NCBI GenBank assembly: GCA_012295275.1
Contig: CM022667.1
Location: 1,707,001 to 1,724,500 of the forward strand
DNA: 17,500 nucleotides
Origin: Chrysomallon squamiferum
Lineage: Eukaryota > Mollusca > Gastropoda > Neomphalida > Peltospiridae
Direction of reading: 5' to 3'
Shown: in pieces, positions 1 through 8,940 of the stretch
How the letters are laid out: each line of letters starts with the position of its first letter
Position numbering within the stretch: the stretch's first letter is position 1
Position numbers and translations under genes: made by a program
Notes under the pieces: model-generated
What the model was told of the DNA's origin: nothing
Databases searched by the model: none
What the model saw: only the letters and a program-made list of their open reading frames with translations

Positions 1-103
1 CCACATCGAGGCCCGCTTCCGTTCAGCTGACCCACGAACGCTTTCATTCTGTTTCCTTTGGCGAAGGAAGTCAGTTCAAAGCTGGACCAGTATCTTAAAA
101 TAC
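1..103. other. Complex sequence next to an AAAT tail, possible retrotransposon 3' end
   Basis: The first 100 bases are non-repetitive and fairly GC-balanced. They run straight into an (AAAT)n array. Many non-LTR retrotransposons of the CR1/L2/RTE type end in a short tandem repeat, so this could be the 3' end of such an element read on the plus strand. No coding domain is inside the window to confirm it, and an ordinary unique flank is equally possible. Confidence 0.2.
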
Positions 104-104
104 A

Positions 105-155
<51 letters not shown>

Positions 156-156
156 A
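104..156. repeat. (AAAT)n microsatellite
   Basis: About 13 uninterrupted AAAT units. The minus strand is open through it and encodes an apparent LFIY repeat that is not a protein. Confidence 0.98.
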
Positions 157-310
157 CAACAACAAAAATCATTACCACCACCACCATCACCACAACAACA
201 GCAACAATAAAAATAATCTCAACGATGATGATAATTGAAAAAGGAAGACATTCATCCCATGATAATATGACTATATATAACGATGGTGATGGTGACTGCA
301 ATAATAATGA
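157..310. repeat. CAA/CCA/GAT low-complexity tract
   Basis: CAA and CCA triplets run from 157 to about 235. GATGAT and GGTGAT words and AATAATGAT follow near 275-310. The tract is a degenerate extension of the preceding tetranucleotide array. Small open frames across it on both strands are by-products of the triplet periodicity. Confidence 0.8.
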
Positions 311-449
311 TACCACTATCAGCGAATTACAAGGTTTACGTGAACAAAGTACAAATGTAACAATGATGGTTTCGACAATCCTTGATTTAGTAAAGGCAAA
401 AACAAAAACAAAAATTCTCTGTTTATAATCTGAAGTTAATTTTACTTAC

Positions 450-557
450 CGGAAGCCGTCTTTGTCGACGCTGGATGACAGAGTGGTATTGGAAAGAACC
501 ATGCTGATAACGTAACAGTGACTTGTTCACTACAGATCACTCTTTGACGTTAATTTT
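450..557 (-). CDS. Candidate 5' coding exon (5' UTR plus start codon), protein unidentified
   Basis: Read on the minus strand, a pyrimidine-containing acceptor (ttttctgttttag) ends at 558. It is followed by 55 bases of UTR, an ATG at 502-500, and 17 codons plus two bases ending at 450, immediately before a full-consensus donor CCG|GTAAGT. The ATG has A at -3 and G at +4, an optimal Kozak context. An in-frame TGA lies 27 bases upstream, so translation should begin at this ATG. The encoded start is MVLSNTTLSSSVDKDGF followed by a split Arg codon (phase 2), and it contains one N-glycosylation sequon, NTT. The sequence is not repetitive, unlike most of the window. The gene would continue beyond position 1. 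The peptide is too short to assign a family; a secreted or receptor N-terminus is possible but unproven. Confidence 0.42.
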
Positions 558-689
558 CTAAAACAGAAAAAAATAATATATTAGTAAATTAAATAGGATC
601 AGGTATACCATCTAGAGTAATAAATGTAATGTAATATTGCATACGTACAAATATACATACGTACGTATACAAAAGGAAAATGGAATTGG

Positions 690-1015
690 AAAAGTGTTGA
701 CGCACGCCTTTCGTGGCACAGACTCTAAACTCGCAAAGAATTCTCTTCATAACAATATTAAGAATAGGGCGAATCGACAAAACGACGACAACTGAAATGT
801 TATTTCGGAAATGAATTTAAACGATATAAATGGCGAAAACGGTTGGTGATAACGTCAGTGAAAAACGACGACAACCGTATCGTCGGAATGAATTCGTAAT
901 GTCTGATCTAATAAAAGATATTCTGTAGTTCGTAATTAGTCTGATCTAATATTTTCTGTAGTCAATTAGCCTGCTATCATTGTTTATAAGGAGCCAGAGA
1001 ATGCAATAAACTGTT
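690..1015 (+). mobile_element. Possible solo LTR or LTR remnant
   Basis: This CpG-bearing, non-microsatellite block carries two sets of imperfect internal direct repeats. AAAACGACGACAAC occurs at 779-792 and 862-875, and GTCTGATCTAAT occurs twice within 900-950, each time followed by TTCTGTAG. Near its end is TTTATAAG (983-990), then AATAAA (1005-1010), then a T/C-rich stretch. Repeats in U3 followed by promoter and poly(A) signals are typical of LTRs. No clear TG...CA termini, target-site duplication or internal gag/pol region is visible, so this is tentative. A duplicated intergenic segment would look the same. Confidence 0.25.
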
Positions 1016-1093
1016 ATTATTCTCTTTTACTGTTTTTTATATCTTTATTTATTTATTATTATTTTTTAAATAATAAAAATTTCTGTACAGTTT

Positions 1094-1098
<5 letters not shown>

Positions 1099-1175
<77 letters not shown>
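1099..1175. repeat. (CT)n microsatellite
   Basis: 77 bases of perfect CT on the plus strand, flanked by cytosine runs (CCCC before, CCCCC after). A homopurine-homopyrimidine mirror repeat of this length can form triplex (H-)DNA. Confidence 0.99.
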
Positions 1176-1177
<2 letters not shown>

Positions 1178-1179
1178 CC

Positions 1180-2390
<1,211 letters not shown>

Positions 2391-2419
<29 letters not shown>
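2391..2419. repeat. (TA)n microsatellite
   Basis: About 14 perfect TA units, self-complementary and therefore able to extrude a cruciform. Confidence 0.98.
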
Positions 2420-2422
<3 letters not shown>

Positions 2423-2920
2423 TAAAACAGTTTACTGCACCAGTGAATCATTACACATATAAATAAACACGATACACTGAATTACAACAAAAACAACAAA
2501 CAGTGAAGTATATCAATATTAATAACTATAATGTTACCGCTATAACTGTTAACAATTTCAAACCACCTCACCTTTTAAAAGAACACAAACTCTGGTCAAT
2601 ATGAAAATCAGTTTATATATGACAGTGCTATTGACAGGTAATTAATTTATCTTAGTAACAAATTTTATTGGAAACACAAATGAACCGGTAGTTCCAATAG
2701 ATGAATAGATTACTGTGGTATACAGTAAGTTCATTAGAACAACAAAACCAAATAGACAATTAGTGTAACTGTTACAGCTTTTAAAAACCACGGATTATCA
2801 TTAACACGCTACAGATTACCTAAATAAAACAACAACGCTGTTATAAATTACCTGAGTAGTAACAGTTATCCAAAGAAATGAATCTTTGTTTGTAGCAATC
2901 AAATGAACCTTCATATAAAC
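2420..2920. other. AT-rich spacer with weak exon-like signals
   Basis: Mostly unremarkable. On plus, an ATG at 2601 opens 12 codons (MKISLYMTVLLT) ending at CAG|GTAATT (2637/2638). On minus, AAAAG|GTGAGG forms a donor with the exon end at 2572. Neither has enough support to be called an exon. Confidence 0.4.
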
Positions 2921-2944
2921 AAAAAAAAAAAAAAAAAAAAAAAA
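2921..2944. repeat. Poly(A) run of 24
   Basis: Homopolymer on the plus strand. It could be a retroposon tail, but no element can be delimited upstream. Confidence 0.97.
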
Positions 2945-2983
2945 TCAACAGCAAGTATGGTATATCACAAACTGAGTGAAACA

Positions 2984-3068
2984 AGAATAAATAAATATAA
3001 ACAAAATAATAATAAAGAATAATTAAAATAAATAATTAAATAATCAAATAAGTAAGTAAGTAAATAAG

Positions 3069-3099
<31 letters not shown>

Positions 3100-3124
3100 A
3101 TTAATAAATAAATAAAAATAAAAA
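2984..3124. repeat. AAAT/AAGT/AAT low-complexity array
   Basis: Degenerate AAAT, AAT and AAGT words tighten into about eleven clean AAAT units at 3068-3112. Confidence 0.95.
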
Positions 3125-3318
3125 GGTAAATTTCAGTATCATCTCAACAATGAACAGCTGTTAATGTAAACAACTTATTTTTAACAGAGCCGAGACAAAG
3201 GACAACATAAAATCACTACATACTCATAAAAATCAATAACGATTACAATTTTTACCTACTCCAAGAAAATCGTTTACAGCAAGCAATGATCCCTTACTTT
3301 TAACACACGTATAAACAA

Positions 3319-3545
3319 CCAACATACGATACAAGAATAGTATAACAGTCGCAATAACAACAACAACCAAACTATGATACATAATAAGTACTGGTGAAAA
3401 CAACAACCACAACAACAACAGCAACCAACCTATGATAAATAATGAGTATAGTGAAAACAGCAACCACAACAACAACAGCAACCAAACTATGACACATAAT
3501 AAGTAGAGTAAAACAGCCACATCAGCAGAAACCACAACTACAACA
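3319..3545. repeat. 57-58 bp tandem repeat, about 3-4 copies
   Basis: The anchor word CCAAmCTATGAyAmATAAT recurs at 3367, 3425 and 3482. Each copy is followed by GTGAAAAC or a variant and a CAA/CCA-rich tail. A more diverged, shorter copy begins near 3319. The minus-strand open frame across it (3592-3233) is a hydrophobic Leu/Val repeat generated by the CAA/CAG triplets and should not be read as a membrane protein. Confidence 0.85.
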
Positions 3546-3559
3546 ACAACAACAAACAA

Positions 3560-4065
3560 AATGAGTATAATATACAACAATATTAGTATCATAAAATAAC
3601 ATGTTAAAAATTCTTAATAAAGTTACTTTAATATAAAAATCAGTATGTTATTCCTCATAAATATGAATTCTGTTAGAGTCGTTACTTTCCTAATATTAAT
3701 ATTCTTTATAAAAACCAGATGAACCATTACGTTCAGCTTGTTTAGATAGATACAATCTAATTTATTGCAAATACAAGAAAACAGACAAAGAAAAATGCAG
3801 AGGTGTTGTTAACACTAGTATTATTATAACTGTTGACACTTAACTACAGTAAGAAGAATGATCCAGCTACCTTTATACAGATGTTGGAGGTGTAAATTAT
3901 ACTACTGAGTTTTTTTCTAATATTATCTGTGTATCTTATAAATATAAGTGAATAAAAAGCACACTACGAACCCTATGAATATATATAATTCCGATAGTTA
4001 CTTCAAAATAACAACAAAAAATAAAAAACAAAAATGACAGAGAAAAGAACAGAATAGAAAAGAAA
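3560..4065. other. AT-rich spacer, no gene seen
   Basis: Unique AT-rich sequence without long open frames or paired splice sites. A plus donor-like ACA|GTAAGA lies near 3849 but has no partner. Confidence 0.55.
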
Positions 4066-4067
4066 AT

Positions 4068-4071
<4 letters not shown>

Positions 4072-4114
<43 letters not shown>
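4072..4114. repeat. Poly(A) run of 43
   Basis: The longest homopolymer in the window, followed by an A/G-rich decay tract to about 4131. It may be a retroposon tail. No 5' element boundary is seen. Confidence 0.96.
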
Positions 4115-4116
<2 letters not shown>

Positions 4117-4267
4117 AAAAAAGAAAGAGAAAATATTAAAATAATGGATTTTCTTTAAATATTTTAATATCACTTTATATACATACATTTATTACGACAG
4201 CCGTCACATATGTTGAAATATATATTCATATAATAATTTATATATACGTGTTTGTGTCTTTACATAA

Positions 4268-4293
4268 GTGTGTATGTATGTATGTATGCATGT

Positions 4294-4327
<34 letters not shown>
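4268..4327. repeat. (GTAT)n then (TA)n compound microsatellite
   Basis: GTAT units to about 4290 lead into TA units interrupted once by AATA. The array has high cruciform potential. Confidence 0.95.
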
Positions 4328-4396
4328 GTCTGTACAAACCTCATAAACATCAGTTATTCTAACGTTATGAACAGACTAAATATTAAAATAACTTAC

Positions 4397-4436
4397 CTTC
4401 CTTTGATCGTTTTCAAATAGACACAAAATAAACAGA
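4397..4436 (-). other. Candidate noncoding exon (minus)
   Basis: The minus-strand donor GAAG|GTAAGTT is strong. An upstream AG at 4437 is preceded by a good branch-point word, TACTGAT, though the pyrimidine tract is weak. The 40-base exon it defines would sit in the 5' UTR of the minus-strand gene whose start codon is at 502. A cryptic site is equally possible. Confidence 0.2.
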
Positions 4437-4578
4437 CTAATATCAGTAATGCCAACAACTGTTACCTATGTCAAGAGCAGATGTCAAAATAACCGGCTTT
4501 GCTTAATCAGTTTTCGAAGTCGTGCTACAAACATCTGACTTCTAAAATTATTAGGTACCTTCAGAAAGTGTTACGTAC

Positions 4579-4583
4579 CTGAA
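4579..4583 (-). other. Candidate splice donor CAG|GTACGT (minus)
   Basis: The minus strand reads TTTTCAG|GTACGTAAC. The same bases could serve as an acceptor (pyrimidine-rich, ending in CAG) or a donor. No exon body can be defined around it. Confidence 0.2.
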
Positions 4584-4782
4584 AATCACGGAACGACAAG
4601 AGACAGAAGAAAACATGTGATATGTACCACGCTATTGTTAATAAATGTCGTATTTAACCCACTGTTAAGTTGCCTTTGATATCAGCATAATGATCGACTA
4701 TATGAAAAACTCGAGAAAACAAACCTCAAGGTCCCTTTCAGCTATAAATATATTTAATAAACCTATTAAAATCGATCCTCAC

Positions 4783-4962
4783 CTGTTAGAACGTCGAGTC
4801 GAAAAATCTGCGCATGAATAAAGGGAAAACATTTCGCTTATGAGCAGCGCCTGTTACTAAACGGTTCAATGAATTCCGGCATATTAGCATGTCTTTAAGT
4901 CTTTGCAATTCATAGAAGTATCATCACCGTTTTACAAGATCTCACACAAACTGGAATCATAG
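4783..4962. promoter_or_regulatory. Candidate divergent promoter flanked by outward-facing donors
   Basis: The minus strand has AACAG|GTGAGG with the exon end at 4783. The plus strand has CATAG|GTAAGTG with the exon end at 4962. The 180 bases between them are non-repetitive and contain TGCGCATGA, half of an NRF1 palindrome, and several CpGs. Two outward-facing donors with no repeat between them are the layout expected of back-to-back first exons. The plus side could alternatively be a 47-base internal exon (4915-4962 region) after the AG of TTCATAG. No TATA box or start codon anchors either transcript. Confidence 0.25.
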
Positions 4963-5044
4963 GTAAGTGTTAGCTACAGTTCAAAGAAAAATTCGTATAT
5001 AGTTAGAAATGAAAGTAGGTGATCGGCACGATTTAGAATTTATA

Positions 5045-5112
5045 TTTTTGTTTAAAAGAAGAAGAAAAAGTGAAAAAAAAAATGAAAAAAAAAGAAGAGA
5101 AGAGAATAAACG
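5045..5112. repeat. A/G-rich low-complexity tract
   Basis: Runs of GAAGAAGAAAAA and poly(A) on the plus strand. The matching minus-strand open frame is Phe/Leu-rich and spurious. Confidence 0.8.
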
Positions 5113-5294
5113 AAAATTCAGATAAGAGTCAACGGTAACTGAAAGTCCCTTGCAGGAATGTCTATACAACGGCAACCAGGTCTCTTTTGCCTAAAGATAT
5201 CAGTGAATACATCCTTTATGTCCATTGACGACAGGAAATAAATAAATGACATTGCACATTGTCACTGATTATCTATACAGTTTACAGCACTTTG

Positions 5295-5530
5295 GGATTT
5301 TCTTTTTGTTCCAGTAAGGCGAGGTTAACATTGATATACAGCAGGCAACCGGCAAGCACATATGTTAGTAACCTGCAGATCTCGTTCTGTTAACAGAGGT
5401 CACCTTTTTACAACGTCCGGGGCGGAATATATCTCCCGTTTATTTGACTCTCGCTATCAAATAACGCATATATGTACCAGATGTTAATAAATACCTTACG
5501 ACCGAAACGTTAACTGATGTCGTAATGTGA
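5295..5530 (+). other. CpG-containing island with acceptor-like site and GC box
   Basis: A strong acceptor-like sequence (TTTTCTTTTTGTTCCAG) ends at 5314. AGGTCACC lies at 5398-5405 and a GC box, GGGGCGG, at 5419-5425. No donor completes an exon downstream, and stops close the frames quickly. It is either a regulatory island or chance. Confidence 0.25.
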
Positions 5531-5653
5531 ACTAAAAAGGGACAGAGGAAGAAAAAAAAAAAACAAACAAAAAACTGAAAAAAGCAACTTTTATATTTCC
5601 ATTATAATATTTATTTATTACCCTTCCACTGTTTTAAAGGTTTTTGTTTATTT

Positions 5654-5785
5654 CTATTACTACTACTACTACTAATAATACTATTATTGTTATTATTATC
5701 ATTATTGTTGTTGTTGTTGTTATTATTATTGTTGTTATTTTTATTATTTATTATTTATTATTATTATTATTATTATTTATTATTA

Positions 5786-5816
<31 letters not shown>

Positions 5817-5835
5817 TTATTCTTATTATTATTTT
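5654..5835. repeat. CTA/TTA/TTG trinucleotide compound repeat
   Basis: CTA units (5655-5674) pass into mixed TTA, TTG and TTATT units. Two plus-strand open frames across it (Ile/Val/Tyr and Leu) are pure triplet artefacts. Confidence 0.96.
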
Positions 5836-5879
5836 ACACAAAAAAATGTCTTACTACTTTCTTCATAGTTAAATCGTAT

Positions 5880-6060
5880 TTAATTATATTAAAAATAAAT
5901 AATAAATTTAAAAAAAAAGAAGCAGAAGAAGAAGAGAAACGAAAAAAGAAAGAAAATAAAAAGGTTAATATTCATAACAAAGAATTATTCAGCTGAAACA
6001 GTTAATAACTATTGCTAAAACTTACTAAATTTAGATATTTTAACTTAAAATATATATATA
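5880..6060. other. A-rich spacer, no gene seen
   Basis: AAAT, GAAGAAG and poly(A)-like words, then (TA)6 at about 6050-6062. Nothing gene-like. Confidence 0.6.
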
Positions 6061-6075
6061 TATTCTGGGGTTGTA

Positions 6076-6100
6076 TTTTTTTTTTTTTTTTTTTTTTTTT
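6076..6100. repeat. Poly(T) run of 25
   Basis: Read on the minus strand, this is a poly(A) following about 100 bases of complex DNA. It could mark the tail of an old minus-strand retroposon. Confidence 0.96.
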
Positions 6101-6412
6101 GTTTCGCGTCAATCGTTACCAAAAACCATTCTGTCTGAACCGCATCTTAACACAAATTAGCCAATCCGATCACATTGTAATTACGAGTGTTTTACACCAG
6201 CATTAACATTATCCCACAGCGATACTTCTTCTTTTTCTTTCTTTTTTTCACTTTTTTTTTCTCTCTCTCTCTCTCTACCAAAACGACCTAATTTAATTAC
6301 AGTGCGACGCTTCATTGGCCGTTGTTCGTACATGCATCGGCGTGACAGACAGTAGATATGCATACTCGAGAAATCAGCCCGTATATAAAGAAAGGGGCTC
6401 CGTCCTGCTTGA
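6101..6412 (+). promoter_or_regulatory. Candidate TATA/CCAAT core promoter (plus)
   Basis: This is a CpG-containing, mostly unique island. CCAAT lies at about 6161-6165, an inverted CCAAT (ATTGG) at about 6315-6319, and a canonical TATA box, TATATAAAG, at 6382-6390. With the usual spacing, transcription would start near 6410-6420. A pyrimidine tract (6224-6276, ending in (CT)8) sits between the two CCAAT words. The first well-placed ATG downstream (6476, context ACAAAATGG) opens only 16 codons (MEATCIYKRRLLEEFQ) before TAG. A spliced or noncoding transcript would therefore be needed. Confidence 0.3.
6224..6276. repeat. Polypyrimidine tract ending in (CT)8
   Basis: 53 bases of nearly pure pyrimidine with a single A. 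It is a homopurine-homopyrimidine tract like the three long (CT)n arrays and has the same strand orientation. Confidence 0.93.
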
Positions 6413-6539
6413 ATGGTAATCCTAAAACCTACCCGCTGAGTTGGAAACACAATAAGGTGCAAGCGAATTCGACAAAATGGAAGCCACATGTATATATAAA
6501 CGACGTTTGTTGGAGGAATTTCAGTAGAGCATGTCCGTG

Positions 6540-6778
6540 AATTTTATTTCACTTTAGAGAAATTTATGAACTATAAAAAAATAATTCGTTTACTGATGTT
6601 TAAGAAAAAACGAAGTTTACTGGTCAGCCTTCGAAATGAATACAGAAACAGCTGGGTCATACATCGAATAAAATCGGATACGTTTTTATTCGACAGTATG
6701 GATATTAAATGAGAACGTTTAGTATTTTGCTAAAGTCTCCGCTTGCTTTTATAATTTATATATTTAATTTAGATACAG
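6540..6778. other. AT-rich spacer, no gene seen
   Basis: Unique sequence after the TATA island. No donor completes a first exon here. Confidence 0.5.
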
Positions 6779-6805
6779 AAAAAAAAAAAAAAAAAAAAAA
6801 AAAAA
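6779..6805. repeat. Poly(A) run of 27
   Basis: Plus-strand homopolymer preceded by AT-rich unique DNA. No source element can be delimited. Confidence 0.96.
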
Positions 6806-7042
6806 TGAATTAAAACAGTAAATAGCTACTGCTAAAACATATTAAGTTACCAAATCTCATTTTTGGTGAATAGGGAGACATTTGATATTTTGTTAAAGTT
6901 TTATTTTTAGCTGCTTTTATGTTTATTTGTTTATTATTTAATTTTAGTTTATTTCAGTAGATAGTGCACGTTATTTGTTTTGTGGTTTTCATTTAATATT
7001 TTTCATTTTTTTTTTTTTATAAACAAATAAAAATGTATAAGG

Positions 7043-7116
7043 ATAATAAATAAATAAATAAATAAATGAATGAATAAATGAATGAACGAATGAATAAATA
7101 AACAAATAAATAAATA
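7043..7116. repeat. AAAT/GAAT/GAAC tetranucleotide array
   Basis: Tetranucleotide frame is conserved while single bases vary (AAAT, GAAT, one GAAC). This is point-mutation decay within one array. Confidence 0.96.
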
Positions 7117-7525
7117 TTTAATGTTACACGTTACAAATAATTACCATATTTTCGATATATAAATTACTAATAAAACAGAACAGGCAACTGAAATTATTAT
7201 TTAAAAATGATAATATGATCAAAATGTTAAAATAAATCTGAAAATGAATGAATGTTTACTGACAAAATGTTGATAACTTTATATATATATAAAACTTAAA
7301 CAGTTAATTAAAACATAGTGTAAAGAGCTGTGCAAAAATAAAAGTATCAGAGTTTAACATAAATTAAAATTTATAGTAAAATCCAGTAACCCTCGAAAAT
7401 AATATCATTTTAACATAGAGGAAACAAAGGTGAAATTGGAGATGTTTAAAAAAAAAAAACAAAAAAAAAAAAACAATACAATTCTTCTCATTTGAAAGAA
7501 ATAAAATCAAGGAAAATACAGAGAC
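7117..7525. other. AT-rich spacer, no gene seen
   Basis: AT-rich sequence with a broken poly(A) run at 7449-7473. The minus-strand open frame 7612-7364 crosses it. Its first third lies in complex DNA, but its middle is poly-Phe from the A-runs. Confidence 0.5.
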
Positions 7526-7530
7526 GAAGT

Positions 7531-7674
7531 TACGTGATCGAAAGTTCTGCAAGGAAAAAAAGTGAATAGGATCGGTCACGTGACTGGCAGCGCAACGGAC
7601 ACGATTTCTCACAAAGACAGCATCAACTAAATTAGTTTAAGACGCCTCTTATCACGTGACGTTTAACGCCCAAT
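7531..7674. promoter_or_regulatory. E-box (CLEAR-type) cluster with CCAAT box
   Basis: The palindrome GTCACGTGAC lies at 7575-7584 and ATCACGTGAC at 7651-7660; the latter overlaps TGACGT. A weaker TACGTGAT lies at 7531-7538 and CCCAAT at 7669-7674. GTCACGTGAC is the consensus bound by TFEB/TFE3/MITF-type bHLH-ZIP factors (the CLEAR element), and USF binds the same core. The motifs are palindromic, so they give no direction. No exon with a good donor lies within reach on plus. On minus, a strong acceptor (CTTTTTTTCCTTGCAG) ends at 7547 inside the cluster. Confidence 0.35.
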
Positions 7675-7719
7675 AGAATCAGATGTTTTGTTTCACACCC
7701 TATTATTAGGAGCACGCTA

Positions 7720-8030
7720 AGCTTGTGTTCTTTTAACCTTGTTAAGTTTTAAATATTTTATCTATTTTTAAATACACAGTGTCTTTATTTCAGTATTAAT
7801 ACAGTTCGGATAAGAATTTTTACCGTTTTAATGTGAATTAAGCATAAATTAAACATTTTTAAAAACAGCGTGTTATTTTTATTTGTTTTGAACTTTTTAT
7901 TTTTTATCGTATTTATTTATTTATATTTTTCAAATTTTTTCTTTTGACTTCTATTGCGCTAATTTAAAAAGGGAATAAAGAACATATTGAAGCGGTTGAT
8001 GATGCGGACGAATAAAAACAAACAATAAAG
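7720..8030. other. AT-rich spacer, no gene seen
   Basis: Unique AT-rich sequence without paired splice signals or long frames. Confidence 0.55.
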
Positions 8031-8051
8031 ATAACAACAACAGAACAAAAT

Positions 8052-8084
<33 letters not shown>

Positions 8085-8124
8085 AATAATAATAATAATA
8101 AATAAATAAATAAATAAATAAATA
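8031..8124. repeat. (CAA)n-(TAA)n-(TAAA)n compound microsatellite
   Basis: Three arrays stand back to back: CAA to about 8082, TAA to about 8101, TAAA to about 8123. Successive single-base changes appear to have seeded each new array. Confidence 0.97.
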
Positions 8125-8180
8125 TAAAAATAATATATTAAAAATTTAAAAAAAATCCGATAAAACGACCCGTTATTATC

Positions 8181-8432
8181 CAGTTGCTACGGTTTCCAGA
8201 TGACCCTTTTTGCTTGGTTATCGATTGACAACGAAAATGACGTCACGCCATGTGCAGACGACGATCTGGGTTTTGTGTCAGAAAAAACAGACTTAATCAA
8301 GTCTCTTCAAGTTCATCCTCAAACAAAGAAGTCCTCCATCATCCACATCATGAATGGAGTTACAACCCTTTGTACTGGAACATACATGTTCTTGCAGGAA
8401 CACTGTTCTTTATTATTTTTGAAGTGAGATAA
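8181..8432 (+). CDS. Candidate exon, open in two overlapping frames; function unknown
   Basis: An acceptor-like TTTCCAG ends at 8199, directly before an ATG. That frame runs 75 codons to TGA at 8425 and includes the acidic patch CADDDLGFVSEKTDL. A second frame starts at the ATG at 8250, five bases after TGACGTCA (8238-8245). It runs 60 codons, with a basic start (MCRRRSGFCVRKN), a serine run and a short hydrophobic end (HVLAGTLFFIIFE). It stops at TAA, or could leave through a GAA|GTGAGA donor. The hydrophobic end faintly recalls the GHxLPGxFFL start of DUF716/TMEM45 proteins, but that is too short to rely on. AATAAA follows at 8479-8484. The DNA is complex and has ordinary composition. At most one frame can be the product, and both may be chance. 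Confidence 0.25.
8238..8245. promoter_or_regulatory. Perfect CRE palindrome TGACGTCA
   Basis: Eight-base CREB/ATF palindrome. If it is functional, the ATG five bases downstream would more likely be upstream of, or within, the transcription start zone than a real start codon. Confidence 0.35.
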
Positions 8433-8478
8433 TATCTAAATGCTTTGTGTGTCCGTTATGCTACTTGGTATAAGTTAT

Positions 8479-8484
8479 AATAAA
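8479..8484 (+). terminator. Candidate poly(A) signal AATAAA
   Basis: It lies 52 bases after the TGA of the 75-codon frame, with a second AATAAA near 8507. In DNA this AT-rich the hexamer is common, so support is weak. Confidence 0.25.
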
Positions 8485-8527
8485 CTGATTTGCATTCACA
8501 GACACAAATAAATACATATACAGATCT

Positions 8528-8528
<1 letters not shown>

Positions 8529-8572
<44 letters not shown>

Positions 8573-8634
8573 GTATACAAAATTAATAGTAGTAGTAGTA
8601 GTATTGATGATGATGATGATAAATAAATAAATAA
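8529..8634. repeat. (AAT)n, (AGT)n, (GAT)n, (AAAT)n compound
   Basis: AAT fills 8529-8571. After 16 bases, AGT runs 8588-8602, GAT 8606-8620 and AAAT to 8634. Confidence 0.96.
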
Positions 8635-8940
8635 TTGTGCTGTTAATATAATTACATTTAATTGTGTTTGTTTGTGCGTTTATATTTAATATGTGAATGT
8701 ATATTTGCGTTCATCTATACTGCATGTGCTTAAGATTTTTTTTTTAAATCAATTTGTTAATTTTTTTATTATAATTTTTTTTTTTTCGGATTTGATTGTA
8801 ATCCAAAAAAGCTTAAAGCACATTATTACTGCTATAAATCAATTTTAAAAGCTAGACCCTTCATTGCTAAATATACAGCAGCTGCTAACAAAGGAACAAA
8901 TGAAAAAATTAGCCTGAACTTGCTTTTCTGGAAGAGATTT
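8635..8940. other. AT-rich spacer, no gene seen
   Basis: Includes short T-runs near 8738 and 8779. No exon or RNA gene signal was found. Confidence 0.55.

Noticed and set aside
3233-3592. 119-codon minus frame resembling a multi-pass membrane protein
   Set aside because: The hydrophobicity comes from CAA/CAG triplets and the 58-bp tandem repeat read in reverse.
5644-5872. Two overlapping plus frames of Ile/Val/Tyr and Leu runs
   Set aside because: TTA/TTG repeat translations.
6181-6540. 102-codon minus frame and 60-codon plus frame in the TATA island
   Set aside because: They overlap on opposite strands; the minus one ends in a tail from the CT tract and the plus one begins upstream of the TATA box. 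Neither has a family-like pattern.
7364-7612. 82-codon minus frame starting inside the E-box cluster
   Set aside because: The start is complex but the middle is poly-Phe from A-runs, and its ATG lies upstream of a strong acceptor, which would remove it from any spliced product.
8181-8195. X-box (RFX) motif in GTTGCTACGGTTTCC
   Set aside because: Only the first half-site fits; the second should read GGNAAC and does not.
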